From positions 124,001 to 188,000 of the forward strand of contig NZ_FOXU01000003.1 of NCBI RefSeq assembly GCF_900115805.1: 64,000 bases of DNA, given 5' to 3'. This DNA comes from Psychrobacillus psychrotolerans (GTDB lineage: Bacteria; Bacillota; Bacilli; Bacillales_A; Planococcaceae). The position numbers and the translations under genes were made by a program. The notes beneath the pieces are model-generated. The model ran no database searches. It was given only the letters and a program-made list of their open reading frames with translations, and was not told where the DNA came from. Positions 1-10,516 of this stretch are shown piece by piece (position 1 is the stretch's first letter; the number at the start of each line of letters is the position of its first letter).

Positions 1-656
1 AAAAATTATTACAACAACGCAAGGAAAGAGAATCACAGTGGGAAGATATTTTTGAACTTGCCTCCGATTTATCTGCAGTTTATTTTACTAGAAAAAATGT
101 AGAACCATTGATCAAAGCTGGGGCTTTAGATGAATTTGGTTACGATAGAGCCACTCTATTATCGACTTTAGATGCAGCTGTTAAATATGCTGAATTGATA
201 AGTCCTACAGAAGAATCTGATTTGTTTGGTGGAGATGCTTCTCATTTTGGAAAGTCTAAACATATTAAATCCGAACCTCTTCCAATAATGGAGAAATTGC
301 AATTTGAGAAAGAAGTTTTGGGTCAATACTTTTCGGAGCATCCTACTGTATCTAAAAAGAAAATATTAAATGATAAACTCGTTGATATTTGGGATGTTTT
401 GCAGGCAACAAAAGATATCCAAGTGAAAATAGTGGGAATTATTCAAGACATAAAACGTATTCGGACAAAAAAAGGAGAAGCAATGGCTTTTCTAACAGTA
501 CAGGATGATACGGGTAGTCTATCGGTAACGTTATTTCCAGAGGAATATGCAAAGTTCAACGCATTATTAAAAGAGCAAGAGATGCTCGTTATTTCAGGGA
601 AGTCAGAACGTAGAAATGGTCGTTCTCAAATCATTACTAAATATATAGAGAACTAA
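1..656 (+). CDS. dnaE: DNA polymerase III alpha subunit DnaE, C-terminal part
   Basis: The reading frame is open from the window edge (first full codon at base 3), so only about the last 217 residues are present. They hold a helix-hairpin-helix-like stretch (LIKAGALDEFG) and, from about visible residue 120, an OB-fold (VKIVGIIQDIKR ... AFLTVQDDTGSL ... LFPEEY), the C-terminal arrangement of the DnaE-type replicative polymerase. DnaE extends lagging-strand primers alongside PolC in Firmicutes. A terminator follows the stop directly. Identity rests on these domains plus the dnaE-accDA order known from Bacillales. Confidence 0.93.
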   Translation, partial: KLLQQRKERESQWEDIFELASDLSAVYFTRKNVEPLIKAGALDEFGYDRATLLSTLDAAVKYAELISPTEESDLFGGDASHFGKSKHIKSEPLPIMEKLQFEKEVLGQYFSEHPTVSKKKILNDKLVDIWDVLQATKDIQVKIVGIIQDIKRIRTKKGEAMAFLTVQDDTGSLSVTLFPEEYAKFNALLKEQEMLVISGKSERRNGRSQIITKYIEN

Positions 657-657
657 G

Positions 658-687
658 CTGCATAGATTATTATGCAGTTTTTTCTTT
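658..687 (+). terminator. Rho-independent terminator of dnaE
   Basis: A 7-bp stem (CTGCATA / TATGCAG) with a 6-nt loop is followed by a T-rich run. It starts one base after the dnaE stop and separates dnaE from the fatty-acid genes. Confidence 0.88.
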
Positions 688-691
688 ACGT

Positions 692-719
692 TTGAACAAA
701 TCTTTTGTATGCTAATAAT
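692..719 (+). promoter_or_regulatory. Sigma-A promoter of the fadR-type/accDA operon
   Basis: TTGAAC (-35) and AATAAT (-10) are separated by 16 bp. The expected start point falls in the palindrome just downstream, so a protein bound there would block initiation. Confidence 0.55.
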
Positions 720-723
720 TATG

Positions 724-738
724 AGTGGTCTGACCACT
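724..738 (+). promoter_or_regulatory. Palindromic FadR/GntR-type operator
   Basis: AGTGGTC-T-GACCACT is a perfect 15-bp inverted repeat. Its core TGGTCTGACCA has the TGGTnnnACCA form recognised by FadR-subfamily GntR regulators. It lies 4 bp after the -10 hexamer and about 27 bp before the regulator gene, which suggests autoregulation and control of accDA. Confidence 0.7.
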
Positions 739-765
739 TTGTAATTTATGGAAGAGTGAGGCGTA

Positions 766-1410
766 ATGGACCAAACGAATAATCCTAAAAAAATGTTTTT
801 AGAAATTGTAAAGCAGTTGAGACAGCTCATTGCAGATGAAAATGTTTCCGTTGGTGGTAAATTGCCATCTGAAAGGGAACTAGCTGAGCGACTTCAAGTA
901 GGTAGGTCAACCGTTAGGGAAGCGCTGAGGAGCTTAGAATTACTCGGTTTAATAGAAACACGCCGAGGAGAAGGTACCTTTTTATCGGATTATCGAAAGC
1001 ATCGGCTAGTCGAGCTGTTATCTACATTTATCCTTCAAGAATCTAAATCGAAGGAAGATGTGCATACAACGCGAGAAGCATTAGAGAAGGATGCAATTCA
1101 TACAATTTGTATGTCCAAGAGACTTTATGCTCTACATATATGGGACGCCTTTAAAGAAAAACTGATAGAAGAAGACGTAGTTCGTGAAGATATCATTCGA
1201 GAGATTATTATCATTTCCGATAATCGATTAGGTTTAAAAATATGGTTTTTATTAAAACAGTTTGCAGGAGAGCCTTACCAAGAAAATATGAGTTTAGAAG
1301 AGAAAACTATTTGGATTCAGCTTTTGATGGCTTTGCAAAATGGAGAACAACAACAAGCGTTATCTCTTTATAATGAATGGCTCTTGTTGCTTAATAGGGG
1401 AGATGTATAA
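766..1410 (+). CDS. FadR-family (GntR) transcriptional regulator
   Basis: A winged-helix GntR domain occupies about residues 12-75, with the diagnostic GKLPSERELAERLQVGRSTVREALRSL type helix-turn-helix (shown in part: PSERELAERL, STVREALRSLE). The C-terminal effector part (about 140 residues) is mostly helical and shorter and more divergent than a full FCD domain, so the ligand is unclear; acyl-CoA or malonyl-CoA would suit the context. The stop abuts the accD start with no gap, so it is co-transcribed with accDA. The palindrome upstream is its likely own operator. Family call is firm; the exact physiological signal is inference. Confidence 0.85.
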   Translation: MDQTNNPKKMFLEIVKQLRQLIADENVSVGGKLPSERELAERLQVGRSTVREALRSLELLGLIETRRGEGTFLSDYRKHRLVELLSTFILQESKSKEDVHTTREALEKDAIHTICMSKRLYALHIWDAFKEKLIEEDVVREDIIREIIIISDNRLGLKIWFLLKQFAGEPYQENMSLEEKTIWIQLLMALQNGEQQQALSLYNEWLLLLNRGDV

Positions 1411-2280
1411 ATGAGTATTCGAGATATATTTAGAAAAAACCAAAAGAAAAGATATGCCACTATACCAACTGAAAAAGCAAAAAACGATGTACCAGAAGGC
1501 ATAATGATGAAATGCCCTGAGTGTAGAAAAAATGTATTTACAAAAGACTTGATGAAGAATTTAAAGGTTTGTCCTACTTGTGATCACCATATGAAAATGA
1601 CTGCTTGGGAGAGAGTAGACATATTTTTAGATGAAGATTCATTTGTATCAATGGATGATCATTTAGAAACAGTTAATCCATTGAATTTCCCAAGTTATAC
1701 GGAAAAGATAAAAGCAGATGGACAAAAGACTGGTTTAAATGAGGCTGTTCTTACTGGAATTGGAAAGTTAGATGGTCAACAGGTCGCCATAGCGATTATG
1801 GATTCACATTTCCGAATGGGATCAATGGGCTCAGTAGTAGGAGAGAAAATTACAAGAGCTGTGGAGAAAGCGACAGAGCTAGGAATTCCTTTTATTATTT
1901 ACACTGCAAGTGGAGGAGCAAGAATGCAAGAAGGCGTTCTGTCCTTAATGCAAATGGCGAAAACGTCTGTTGCCTTGAGAAGACACAGTGATCATGGACT
2001 ACTTTATATTTCTATTCTTACCCATCCTACAACGGGTGGAGTTTCTGCGAGCTTTGCTTCGGTAGGTGATATTAATATCGCTGAACCTAAAGCTTTAATC
2101 GGGTTTGCTGGTAGACGAGTGATTGAACAAACAGTGCGCGAAAAACTGCCAGAGGATTTTCAAACAGCTGAGTTTTTAATGAATCATGGTCAGCTAGATG
2201 CCATTATTCATCGTAAAGAGATGCGAGAAAAAGTAGCTTCCATCGTCCATCTTCATACGACTAAGGAGGTCACAAAATGA
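1411..2280 (+). CDS. accD: Acetyl-CoA carboxylase carboxyltransferase subunit beta
   Basis: AccD of 289 residues, usual length. An N-terminal zinc ribbon has Cys35, Cys38, Cys54 and Cys57 (CPEC ... CPTC), followed by the crotonase-fold carboxyltransferase domain with the oxyanion-hole glycines in [11 protein letters not shown]. With AccA it forms the alpha2-beta2 carboxyltransferase that moves CO2 from biotin to acetyl-CoA, giving malonyl-CoA for fatty acid synthesis in the cytoplasm. The start codon follows the regulator stop immediately, and its end overlaps accA by 4 bp (ATGA), which indicates translational coupling of the two subunits. Confidence 0.98.
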   Translation: MSIRDIFRKNQKKRYATIPTEKAKNDVPEGIMMKCPECRKNVFTKDLMKNLKVCPTCDHHMKMTAWERVDIFLDEDSFVSMDDHLETVNPLNFPSYTEKIKADGQKTGLNEAVLTGIGKLDGQQVAIAIMDSHFRMGSMGSVVGEKITRAVEKATELGIPFIIYTASGGARMQEGVLSLMQMAKTSVALRRHSDHGLLYISILTHPTTGGVSASFASVGDINIAEPKALIGFAGRRVIEQTVREKLPEDFQTAEFLMNHGQLDAIIHRKEMREKVASIVHLHTTKEVTK

Positions 2281-3230
2281 TAAAAGTACTACCTTTTGAA
2301 GAACCAATCGTCCAATTAAAAACAAAAATAGAAGAGTTAAAAGAATATACAGCTAGTGCTGATGTAGATATGTCAGCTGAAATCATTCATCTAGAAGCTA
2401 GACTTAAGAAGTTAGAACATGAAATCTATGAAAATATGGAGCCTTGGGACCGTGTTCAGGTCGCTCGTCATCCGAGTCGTCCTACTACAAGAGATTATAT
2501 TCAATTATTATGTACAGACTTTATGGAACTCCATGGAGATCGACTTTACGGAGACGATGCAGCGATAATTGGGGGAATTGCCTTATTTGAAGGAAGACCA
2601 ATAACAATTATTGGACATCAAAGAGGGATAGATACAAAAGAGAACATTAAACGTAATTTTGGTATGCCTCATCCAGAGGGATATCGAAAAGCATTACGAT
2701 TAATGAAACAAGCAGAAAAGTTTAAGCGTCCCATTATATGTATGATTGATACGAAAGGTGCTTATCCTGGGAAAGCTGCGGAAGAGCGAGGACAAAGTGA
2801 AGCAATAGCTAGAAACTTAGTGGAGATGGCTGGCTTAAAAGTACCGGTAATAAGTATTGTTATTGGAGAAGGTGGTAGTGGAGGAGCTTTAGCATTAGGT
2901 GTGGCTAATCATATTCATATGCTAGAAAACTCTACGTACTCGGTTATTTCTCCTGAAGGAGCAGCATCTATTCTTTGGAAGGATGCATCTTTGGCGAAAC
3001 AAGCTGCAGAAGCGATGAAAATTACAGCTCCAGACTTAAAGAAGATGGAGATTATTGATACTGTCATCCAAGAAGTCCATGGGGGAGCTCATAAAAATAT
3101 AGAAGCACAGGCGGAATATATGAAGGAAACCCTTATTAACTCATTGATAGAATTAGAGAAATTAACTCCCGATGAGCTAATCGAAAATAGATATATTAAG
3201 TTCAAAAACATTGGAGAATTTAATGAATAA
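2277..3230 (+). CDS. accA: Acetyl-CoA carboxylase carboxyltransferase subunit alpha
   Basis: AccA, 317 residues, with the conserved N-terminal helical region ([13 protein letters not shown]) and the carboxyltransferase motifs [12 protein letters not shown] and [13 protein letters not shown] that bind acetyl-CoA/biotin. It is the partner of AccD and starts inside its last codons, with an AAGGAGG site before the start. A strong terminator begins at the base after its stop, closing the regulator-accD-accA operon. Confidence 0.98.
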   Translation: MIKVLPFEEPIVQLKTKIEELKEYTASADVDMSAEIIHLEARLKKLEHEIYENMEPWDRVQVARHPSRPTTRDYIQLLCTDFMELHGDRLYGDDAAIIGGIALFEGRPITIIGHQRGIDTKENIKRNFGMPHPEGYRKALRLMKQAEKFKRPIICMIDTKGAYPGKAAEERGQSEAIARNLVEMAGLKVPVISIVIGEGGSGGALALGVANHIHMLENSTYSVISPEGAASILWKDASLAKQAAEAMKITAPDLKKMEIIDTVIQEVHGGAHKNIEAQAEYMKETLINSLIELEKLTPDELIENRYIKFKNIGEFNE

Positions 3231-3259
3231 AATGCGTCAAGAACGACGCATTTTTTTTT
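3231..3259 (+). terminator. Rho-independent terminator of the accDA operon
   Basis: AATGCGTC / GACGCATT stem, 6-nt loop, then a run of 9 T. It separates accDA from pfkA-pyk. Confidence 0.92.
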
Positions 3260-3289
3260 AATTCATTTCGTGATAAGCTTATAATATGA

Positions 3290-4273
<984 letters not shown>

Positions 4274-4310
4274 TTAGGAAATATATTGCCCTTAAAGAAA
4301 GGAATGTACT

Positions 4311-6071
4311 ATGAGAAAAACTAAAATTGTATGTACAATTGGACCCGCAAGTGAATCAGAAGAAATGTTAGAGAAATTAATAAATGCTGGAATGAACGTT
4401 GCCAGATTAAATTTCTCGCATGGTAATCATGAAGAACATGCAGCAAGAATTGAAACGATTCGTAAAGTTTCTAAAAGAATAGGTAAAGTTGTTGGGATAT
4501 TATTGGATACAAAAGGACCAGAAATCCGTACACATAAAATGGAAAATGGTGCGCTTGAGCTTCAGTCTGGAGAAACTATTGAGATTTCGATGACAGAAGT
4601 GTTAGGTACTCTTGAACGTTTCTCTATTTCTTATGATAAATTAATCGAGGATGTTAACGAAGGCTCGGTTATTCTTCTAGATGATGGCCTTATTGAATTA
4701 ATCGTTCAAAAAATTGATAAAGAGAATGGAATTATCTCCACTTTTATTCAAAATGCAGGAACGTTAAAGAACAATAAAGGTGTAAATGTACCTGGTGTAT
4801 CCGTACAATTACCTGGCATGACAGAAAAAGATGCGCAGGATATCCTTTTTGGTATTGAGCAGGATGTAGATTTTGTTGCTGCTTCTTTCGTTCGCCGTGC
4901 AAAAGATGTGTTAGAAATTCGCAAACTGCTAGAAGAAAATAATGGAGCACATATTCAAATTATTCCGAAGATCGAAAACCAAGAAGGCGTGGATAATATT
5001 GATGAAATTATTCAGGTATCTGATGGTTTAATGGTTGCAAGGGGAGATCTAGGAGTAGAAATTCCAGCAGAAGAAGTTCCTTTAGTACAAAAGAAACTAA
5101 TTGCAAAATGTAATGAGGCTGGAAAACCTGTTATCACAGCTACTCAAATGCTCGATTCTATGCAACGTAATCCGAGACCTACTCGTGCAGAAGCAAGTGA
5201 CGTCGCAAATGCTATTTTTGATGGAACGGATGCGATTATGCTTTCTGGAGAAACAGCTGCGGGACTTTATCCAGTAGAGTCTGTGCAAACAATGGATAAA
5301 ATCGCTCGTCGTACTGAAAATGCAGTAGATTATCGTGAAAATGTTACAAAGATTAGTAAAGCACGCGATGTAAACTTAACTGATGCTATTGGTCAAGCGG
5401 TTGCGCACACAGCGATTAACTTGAAAGTAAAAGCAGTTATTGCACCAACTGAAAGTGGATATACTGCTAAAATGATTGCTAAATTTAGACCGGGAGTTCC
5501 AATAATCGCGGTAACTTCATCAGAAACTCCTTCTAGAAAACTTACATTAGTTTGGGGAGTATATCCGATTGTAGGGAAAAAAGCTCACTCTACAGATGAG
5601 GTTTTAGAGGATGCTGTGGAGGAAAGTATTTTACATCAATATGTTACTCATGGCGATCTAGTAGTGATAACTGCCGGAGTACCTGTAGGAGAAGCAGGCA
5701 CAACTAACTTGATGAAGGTTCATGTTATTGGAGACTTAGTTGCAAGAGGGCAAGGTATTGGTAAGAATACTGCATTCGGAAAAGCAATAGTTGTGAATAG
5801 TGCAGAAGAATTAGCAGGACAAGATACAACAGATAGCATTATTGTGACATTAGGATCTGATCGTGATATGGTTCCGAGTATCGAAAAGTGCAGAGGTTTA
5901 ATCACTGAAGAGGGTGGTTTAACTAGCCATGCCGCAGTCGTTGGACTTAGCTTAGGGGTACCAGTAATCGTTGGAGTGAAAGATGCTACGACACTTATTA
6001 GAAATGGCCAAGAGTTAACGATAGATGCCGAAAGTGGTTTTATCTATCATGGTCGTGCAAGCATAATTTAA
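4311..6071 (+). CDS. pyk: Pyruvate kinase with C-terminal PEP-utilising domain
   Basis: 586 residues: a full pyruvate kinase (TIM barrel with B domain; motifs [23 protein letters not shown], the catalytic [12 protein letters not shown], and [12 protein letters not shown]) to about residue 475, then an extra swivelling phosphohistidine-like domain containing [11 protein letters not shown]. That extra C-terminal sequence is typical of Bacillus and Geobacillus pyruvate kinases. It converts PEP and ADP to pyruvate and ATP. It follows pfkA closely and is preceded by AAAGAAAGGA; a terminator follows. Confidence 0.98.
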   Translation: MRKTKIVCTIGPASESEEMLEKLINAGMNVARLNFSHGNHEEHAARIETIRKVSKRIGKVVGILLDTKGPEIRTHKMENGALELQSGETIEISMTEVLGTLERFSISYDKLIEDVNEGSVILLDDGLIELIVQKIDKENGIISTFIQNAGTLKNNKGVNVPGVSVQLPGMTEKDAQDILFGIEQDVDFVAASFVRRAKDVLEIRKLLEENNGAHIQIIPKIENQEGVDNIDEIIQVSDGLMVARGDLGVEIPAEEVPLVQKKLIAKCNEAGKPVITATQMLDSMQRNPRPTRAEASDVANAIFDGTDAIMLSGETAAGLYPVESVQTMDKIARRTENAVDYRENVTKISKARDVNLTDAIGQAVAHTAINLKVKAVIAPTESGYTAKMIAKFRPGVPIIAVTSSETPSRKLTLVWGVYPIVGKKAHSTDEVLEDAVEESILHQYVTHGDLVVITAGVPVGEAGTTNLMKVHVIGDLVARGQGIGKNTAFGKAIVVNSAEELAGQDTTDSIIVTLGSDRDMVPSIEKCRGLITEEGGLTSHAAVVGLSLGVPVIVGVKDATTLIRNGQELTIDAESGFIYHGRASII

Positions 6072-6077
6072 GAAGAT

Positions 6078-6104
6078 GCCTCACCATAAAAGGTGGGGCT
6101 TTTA
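6078..6104 (+). terminator. Rho-independent terminator of pfkA-pyk
   Basis: GCCTCACC / GGTGGGGC stem (one G-T pair), loop ATAAAA, then TTTTA. It begins 6 bp after the pyk stop. Confidence 0.85.
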
Positions 6105-6210
6105 TTGAATGAAAAATAGCTTTTAGTATATAAGGTATTTATCCAAGAATACTGCTGATTTTCTTTACAGCGCTCTTGCCTGTTTGCCAAAGTTTTTGAA
6201 TGGTGACGGA

Positions 6211-6306
6211 CAGATAGATGGCATAAGATTACCGAGCAAAGAAAGGCTGGTTGTGACATCAGTCACGACCAGCCTTTCAAAAATTAATCGATAATAGTAT
6301 AGCAAC
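6211..6306. repeat. Dispersed hairpin repeat, copy 1
   Basis: A central near-perfect inverted repeat (AAAGGCTGGTTGTGAC, 4-nt loop, GTCACGACCAGCCTTT) sits within about 95 bp that also occur, at roughly three quarters identity by eye, at 22057-22150. Shared flanks include CAGATA at the left and the block ATAATAGTA/GTAATAGTA at the right. Both copies lie in gaps after transcription units (pyk; coaE). No transposase is present, so it behaves like a small non-autonomous or REP-like element; it may also act as a bidirectional terminator. Confidence 0.65.
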
Positions 6307-6390
6307 CAATCTGTACAGAGTATTTCGGAAACGCTGGAAACAGGTTATGAACATAGAAGATGCCCTGCGCATTTATTAAAGGAAGGTGAA

Positions 6391-6786
6391 ATGATGAAAT
6401 GGATTATTGGTTTGTTTATCTTAATCCCGGCGATTGAATTGTATCTCCTCATGTTATCAGGGAAAACTATTGGAGCGGGATACACATTTTTATTGATCAT
6501 TGCAAGTGGTGTAATTGGCGGATATTTTGCAAAAAGACAGGGCCTAAAAGCATTTCGTGAAGTATCGGAAAGCGTTAAAAACTATCAAGCGCCCGGTGAA
6601 GCTGCCATAAATGGTATAAGTATATTTATCGGAGCTATTTTAGTTGTACTTCCAGGATTTATATCCGATATTATTGGGTTCATGCTTTTGTTTGCTCCAA
6701 CCCGTAATTTATTTAAACCGCTTGTTTATAGATGGATTCGCAAGAAGATGAAAAACGGTCAAGTTATTGTGATGAAGTCTTCGTAA
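6391..6786 (+). CDS. fxsA: FxsA family membrane protein
   Basis: 131 residues (ORF starts with two consecutive ATGs after GGAAGGTG; either could be used). Four predicted membrane stretches (residues ~4-22, 29-47 and 75-103) with the family motif PGFISDIIGFMLL and a basic C-terminal tail. FxsA proteins are cytoplasmic-membrane proteins; the E. coli member suppresses phage F exclusion when overproduced, but the normal role is unknown. The position between pyk and citZ matches other Bacillales. Its last 23 bp overlap the convergent transporter gene. Confidence 0.88.
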   Translation: MMKWIIGLFILIPAIELYLLMLSGKTIGAGYTFLLIIASGVIGGYFAKRQGLKAFREVSESVKNYQAPGEAAINGISIFIGAILVVLPGFISDIIGFMLLFAPTRNLFKPLVYRWIRKKMKNGQVIVMKSS

Positions 6787-7738
6787 AGTTCTCCCATTTG
6801 TGGGCGAATAGATAAATAAATGGACTAAACAAAATTCCTATAAAACCAAAGATTAAAATGGCTGCTGCGCTCAAATAAAAGACGTGGACAGCCTTTATTT
6901 GTGTGGTGGAGGACCAGAGTACTGATTCGACGATATGTCTGGTTAACTGAACAAAAAGGTATAAAAGCAAGACAATTGTGCCTACCATTTGCATCTCCAT
7001 TAAAAAGAAGTAAATACTTAACGGAATCAATATCAAGCCTGTACCTAAAAAAGGAATACTATCGACTAAAGAGATTAGAAAAGCATATTTAATTGGGTTA
7101 TGCAATCCTAGTACCGAGAATCCAATAGCAATTAAAATGAACGTTAAAACAAATAGTTTAAGCTCCACGTGAATGAACTGATTTACTACAGTAGAAGATT
7201 TAAGCAAGGCTCTGTGGCAAAGAGTTCTCATTTTTTTGGGAAAGTAAACTAGAAACCATTCGCGGTCTTTTATAGATTCGAACAAGGAAAAAAACAATCC
7301 AATACTAAACAAAAAGATTTCAAAAAAATAAGATGGTAAATGGGTTACGTTTAATAATAAATCATTCAATAGCTTATTTAGTATTGTTTGAAATTTACCT
7401 TCAAACATCGTAAATACAGGATGACTTTGTAATTCCATCACTGGCAACAAAACAACATGCTCGTGTAAAAATGGTATTAAATCAATAAATGTCTGAATGA
7501 GAAAAAATAATACGACTAAAAAACTACCTAATATTAAAATAACTGTGAGTAAAACACTTAAGAAAACTGGGAGTTTAAATTTTTTATGTAATAAATTAGT
7601 TAAGGGAAAAAGAAAATAACCTCCAATAATTGCCAAAGTGAGAGGGTAAGCAACAAATGATATTAGTATAATTATTCCAAATGGTAGCCATTGTAATAAG
7701 AAATCTTTTTTATTTTCTTGTAGAGTAATCATTTTCAT
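6764..7738 (-). CDS. AI-2E/YtvI family membrane protein
   Basis: 324 residues with about seven hydrophobic segments and a long polar stretch in the middle, the layout of the AI-2E transporter (PerM/YtvI) superfamily; the region with GLHNPIKYAFLISLVDSIPFLGTGLILIP is the recognisable family core (GTG loop). The ytvI gene of B. subtilis lies in this same pyk-citZ interval, where it is linked to sporulation, so this is a likely orthologue although it is somewhat short. Transport substrate is unknown. It converges on fxsA with a 23-bp overlap, so antisense interference between the two is possible. Confidence 0.78.
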   Translation of the reverse strand: MKMITLQENKKDFLLQWLPFGIIILISFVAYPLTLAIIGGYFLFPLTNLLHKKFKLPVFLSVLLTVILILGSFLVVLFFLIQTFIDLIPFLHEHVVLLPVMELQSHPVFTMFEGKFQTILNKLLNDLLLNVTHLPSYFFEIFLFSIGLFFSLFESIKDREWFLVYFPKKMRTLCHRALLKSSTVVNQFIHVELKLFVLTFILIAIGFSVLGLHNPIKYAFLISLVDSIPFLGTGLILIPLSIYFFLMEMQMVGTIVLLLYLFVQLTRHIVESVLWSSTTQIKAVHVFYLSAAAILIFGFIGILFSPFIYLFAHKWENFTKTSSQ

Positions 7739-7785
7739 CCAATCTTTTCAATTAATTAGGAGATTTAAAGATAAATTTCAACAAA

Positions 7786-7800
7786 CTTAAGCGTTTTCAT
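7786..7800 (-). promoter_or_regulatory. Probable cre site (CcpA) at citZ
   Basis: Read on the minus strand the site is ATGAAAACGCTTAAG, matching the catabolite-responsive-element consensus (WTGNAANCGNWNNCW) except at the last two positions. It abuts the -35 of the citZ promoter. CcpA control of citZ is known in B. subtilis; here it is a sequence-based inference. Confidence 0.55.
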
Positions 7801-7828
7801 TCACAAAAACGCCAAAATTGATTATACT
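7800..7828 (+). promoter_or_regulatory. Sigma-A promoter of citZ
   Basis: TTCACA (-35) and TATACT (-10) with a 17-bp spacer. The start point would fall near 7835, leaving a leader of about 95 nt before citZ. Confidence 0.75.
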
Positions 7829-7929
7829 GATTAAGTAAGCAATGCTAGGAACATTAATATATACATATAATTCTTCTGATTTATAAAGATTTGATCAGTA
7901 GATTTATGTTGTAAAGGGGAGACTATGAT

Positions 7930-9045
7930 ATGACAACAACTAAAGGTTTAGAAGGAATTGTAGCGGCAGAGACGTCAATCAGTTCAATCATCGATGATAC
8001 ACTTACATATGTTGGATACGATATTGATGATTTAGCAAATAATGCGGGCTTTGAAGAGGTAGTTTACTTGCTTTGGCATAAACGTCTTCCAAATGCGACA
8101 GAATTAGCTGAATTGAAACAGCAATTAGCTGACAATATGGCTGTACCACAAGAAGTTTTGAATCATTTCAAAACATTCCCTATCAATGACGTACACCCAA
8201 TGACAGCTCTTAGAACAACAGTTTCTATGCTTGCATTATATGATGATGCAGCAGAAGATATGTCCGACGAAGCAAATTACTTAAAAGCTATTAAATTACA
8301 AGCAAAAATGCCGACATTAGTGACAGCTTTCTCACGTGTTCGTCAAGGTTTAGAGCCTGTAGCACCTAAAGCAGATTTGGGATATGCAGCTAACTTCTTA
8401 TACATGTTACACGGAGAATTACCACAGGATATAGAAGTTGAAGCGTTTGATAAAGCACTTGTTTTACACGCAGATCATGAGTTAAATGCTTCTACATTCA
8501 CAGCTCGCGTATGTGTAGCTACACTTTCAGATATCTATTCTGGTGTAGTAGCAGCTATTGGAGCTTTAAAAGGACCATTGCATGGTGGAGCAAACGAACA
8601 AGTAATGAAAATGTTAACAGAAATTGGTACACTTGATAATGTGGACGCTTATATCAAAGATAAATTAGATAACAAAGTTAAGATTATGGGATTCGGTCAC
8701 CGTGTATATAGAAAAGGAGACCCACGTGCAAAACATTTACGTGAAATGTCTCAGAAACTAACTACACTAAATGGTGAGTCTAAACTTTATGATATGTCTA
8801 TTCGTATCGAAGAAATAGTTACAGGACAAAAGAATTTACCACCAAACGTAGATTTCTATTCTGCATCTGTTTATCATTCGTTGAAAATTGATCATGATCT
8901 ATTTACACCTATTTTTGCAGTATCACGTGTATCTGGTTGGAGTGCCCATATTCTTGAGCAATATGCAAACAATCGTTTAATCCGTCCACGTGCAGAATAT
9001 GTTGGACCTGGAATGCAAAAGTATATTCCAATTGAAGAAAGATAA
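7930..9045 (+). CDS. citZ: Citrate synthase
   Basis: 371 residues, the length of short Gram-positive type II citrate synthases. The catalytic triad is visible as His218 (LHGGANEQVM), His257 (GFGHRVYRKGDPRA) and Asp308 (NVDFYSASVY). It condenses acetyl-CoA and oxaloacetate to citrate, feeding icd and mdh downstream. AAAGGGGAG precedes the ATG. A cre-like site at the promoter suggests glucose repression. A stem-loop without a T run separates it from icd. Confidence 0.98.
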   Translation: MTTTKGLEGIVAAETSISSIIDDTLTYVGYDIDDLANNAGFEEVVYLLWHKRLPNATELAELKQQLADNMAVPQEVLNHFKTFPINDVHPMTALRTTVSMLALYDDAAEDMSDEANYLKAIKLQAKMPTLVTAFSRVRQGLEPVAPKADLGYAANFLYMLHGELPQDIEVEAFDKALVLHADHELNASTFTARVCVATLSDIYSGVVAAIGALKGPLHGGANEQVMKMLTEIGTLDNVDAYIKDKLDNKVKIMGFGHRVYRKGDPRAKHLREMSQKLTTLNGESKLYDMSIRIEEIVTGQKNLPPNVDFYSASVYHSLKIDHDLFTPIFAVSRVSGWSAHILEQYANNRLIRPRAEYVGPGMQKYIPIEER

Positions 9046-9066
9046 TAGTAGTATTATCTTAGTAAG

Positions 9067-9101
9067 ATAGGGCTTAAACACTTTTGTGTTTACTGCCCTA
9101 T
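9067..9101 (+). promoter_or_regulatory. Intercistronic hairpin between citZ and icd
   Basis: ATAGGGC / GCCCTAT and an inner TAAACAC / GTGTTTA stem joined by a small bulge, with a TTTT loop. No T tract follows on either strand, so it is not a classical terminator; it is better explained as an mRNA-processing or stabilising element that lets citZ and icd levels differ. Confidence 0.5.
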
Positions 9102-9128
9102 GATTATGATGGTAGGAGGAAATAACAA

Positions 9129-10394
9129 ATGACAACAGGTAAAATTACAGTAGAAAACGGTGTACTTAACGTACCAAACACAGCGGTAATTCCTTTTATA
9201 GAAGGAGACGGAACGGGTCCAGATATCTGGGCTGCAGCGTCACGTGTATTAGAAGCTTCAGTAGAAAAAGCTTATAATGGCGAAAAGAAAATTGAATGGA
9301 AAGAGGTTCTTGCTGGTCAAAAAGCATTCGATAAAACTGGCGAATGGCTTCCTCAAGAAACTTTAGATGTTATTAATGAATATTTAATCGCTATTAAAGG
9401 ACCTTTAACTACACCAATCGGTGGAGGAATTCGTTCATTAAACGTAGCATTACGTCAAGAACTTGATCTATACACTTGCCTACGTCCAGTTCGTTATTTC
9501 ACTGGTGTTCCATCTCCGGTTAAACGTCCTGAAGATACTGATATGGTTATTTTCCGTGAAAACACTGAAGATATCTACGCTGGTATTGAGTATGCACAAG
9601 GTACAGACGAAGCAAAAAAACTTATCAACTTCTTACAAACTGAGTTTGGAGTTAAAAATATTCGTTTCCCAGAAACTTCAGGTCTTGGTATCAAACCTAT
9701 TTCTGAAGAGGGTACAAAACGTTTAGTTCGTGCTGCTCTTAACTATATTATTAAAGAAGGTCGTACTTCTTTAACTTTAGTTCATAAAGGGAATATCATG
9801 AAGTTCACTGAAGGTGCTTTCAAAACTTGGGGTTACGAAGTAGCAGAACAAGAATTTGGTGATAAAGTATTTACATGGAACCAATATGATCAAATTAAAG
9901 AAGAGCAAGGAACTGAAGCTGCTGATAAAGCACAAGCTGATGCACTTGCGTCTGGTAAAATCTTAGTGAAAGATTCTATTGCTGATATCTTCTTACAACA
10001 AATTTTAACTCGTCCAAAAGAGTTTGATGTAGTTGCTACAATGAACTTAAATGGAGATTATATTTCTGATGCACTTGCTGCACAAGTTGGTGGTATCGGT
10101 ATTGCTCCTGGAGCGAACATTAACTATGTAACTGGACATGCTATTTTTGAAGCTACTCATGGTACAGCTCCTAAATATGCTGGTTTAGACAAAGTTAACC
10201 CATCTTCTGTTATTCTTTCAGGTGTCTTAATGCTTGAGCATTTAGGATGGAACGAAGCTGCTAAACTTATCATGGATTCAATGGAGAAATCTATTGCTGC
10301 TAAAGTGGTAACTTATGATTTTGCTCGTTTAATGGATGGCGCTAAAGAAGTTAAATGTTCTGAGTTCGCTGATGAACTTATTAAAAACATGTAA
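9129..10394 (+). CDS. icd: Isocitrate dehydrogenase (NADP+)
   Basis: 421 residues, typical of bacterial homodimeric NADP-dependent enzymes. Substrate-binding loop [19 protein letters not shown] (Ser103 corresponds to the E. coli phosphorylation serine), [10 protein letters not shown], and the C-terminal [11 protein letters not shown] nucleotide-binding loop. It decarboxylates isocitrate to 2-oxoglutarate. GTAGGAGG precedes the ATG. A long perfect hairpin after the stop ends the citZ-icd unit, unlike the classic citZ-icd-mdh operon that continues into mdh. Confidence 0.98.
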   Translation: MTTGKITVENGVLNVPNTAVIPFIEGDGTGPDIWAAASRVLEASVEKAYNGEKKIEWKEVLAGQKAFDKTGEWLPQETLDVINEYLIAIKGPLTTPIGGGIRSLNVALRQELDLYTCLRPVRYFTGVPSPVKRPEDTDMVIFRENTEDIYAGIEYAQGTDEAKKLINFLQTEFGVKNIRFPETSGLGIKPISEEGTKRLVRAALNYIIKEGRTSLTLVHKGNIMKFTEGAFKTWGYEVAEQEFGDKVFTWNQYDQIKEEQGTEAADKAQADALASGKILVKDSIADIFLQQILTRPKEFDVVATMNLNGDYISDALAAQVGGIGIAPGANINYVTGHAIFEATHGTAPKYAGLDKVNPSSVILSGVLMLEHLGWNEAAKLIMDSMEKSIAAKVVTYDFARLMDGAKEVKCSEFADELIKNM

Positions 10395-10414
10395 TATCAA
10401 TTGAATCTTGGTTT

Positions 10415-10445
10415 AAAGGAAGGGAATATTCCCTTCCTTTTCTTT
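10415..10445 (+). terminator. Rho-independent terminator after icd
   Basis: A 26-bp perfect palindrome (AAAGGAAGGGA ... TCCCTTCCTTT with an ATAT loop) runs into TCTTT. It cuts citZ-icd off from mdh. Confidence 0.85.
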
Positions 10446-10516
10446 AATAGACAAGAAATATTTAAAAATGTGCATTGAATACTGGATTCAAGATGTTTCA
10501 GAATAAATAATAATGC

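Noticed and set aside
6068-6259. Minus-strand open frame across the dispersed repeat (about 63 codons)
   Set aside because: No ribosome site, and it runs through the repeat hairpin and the pyk terminator; treated as fortuitous.
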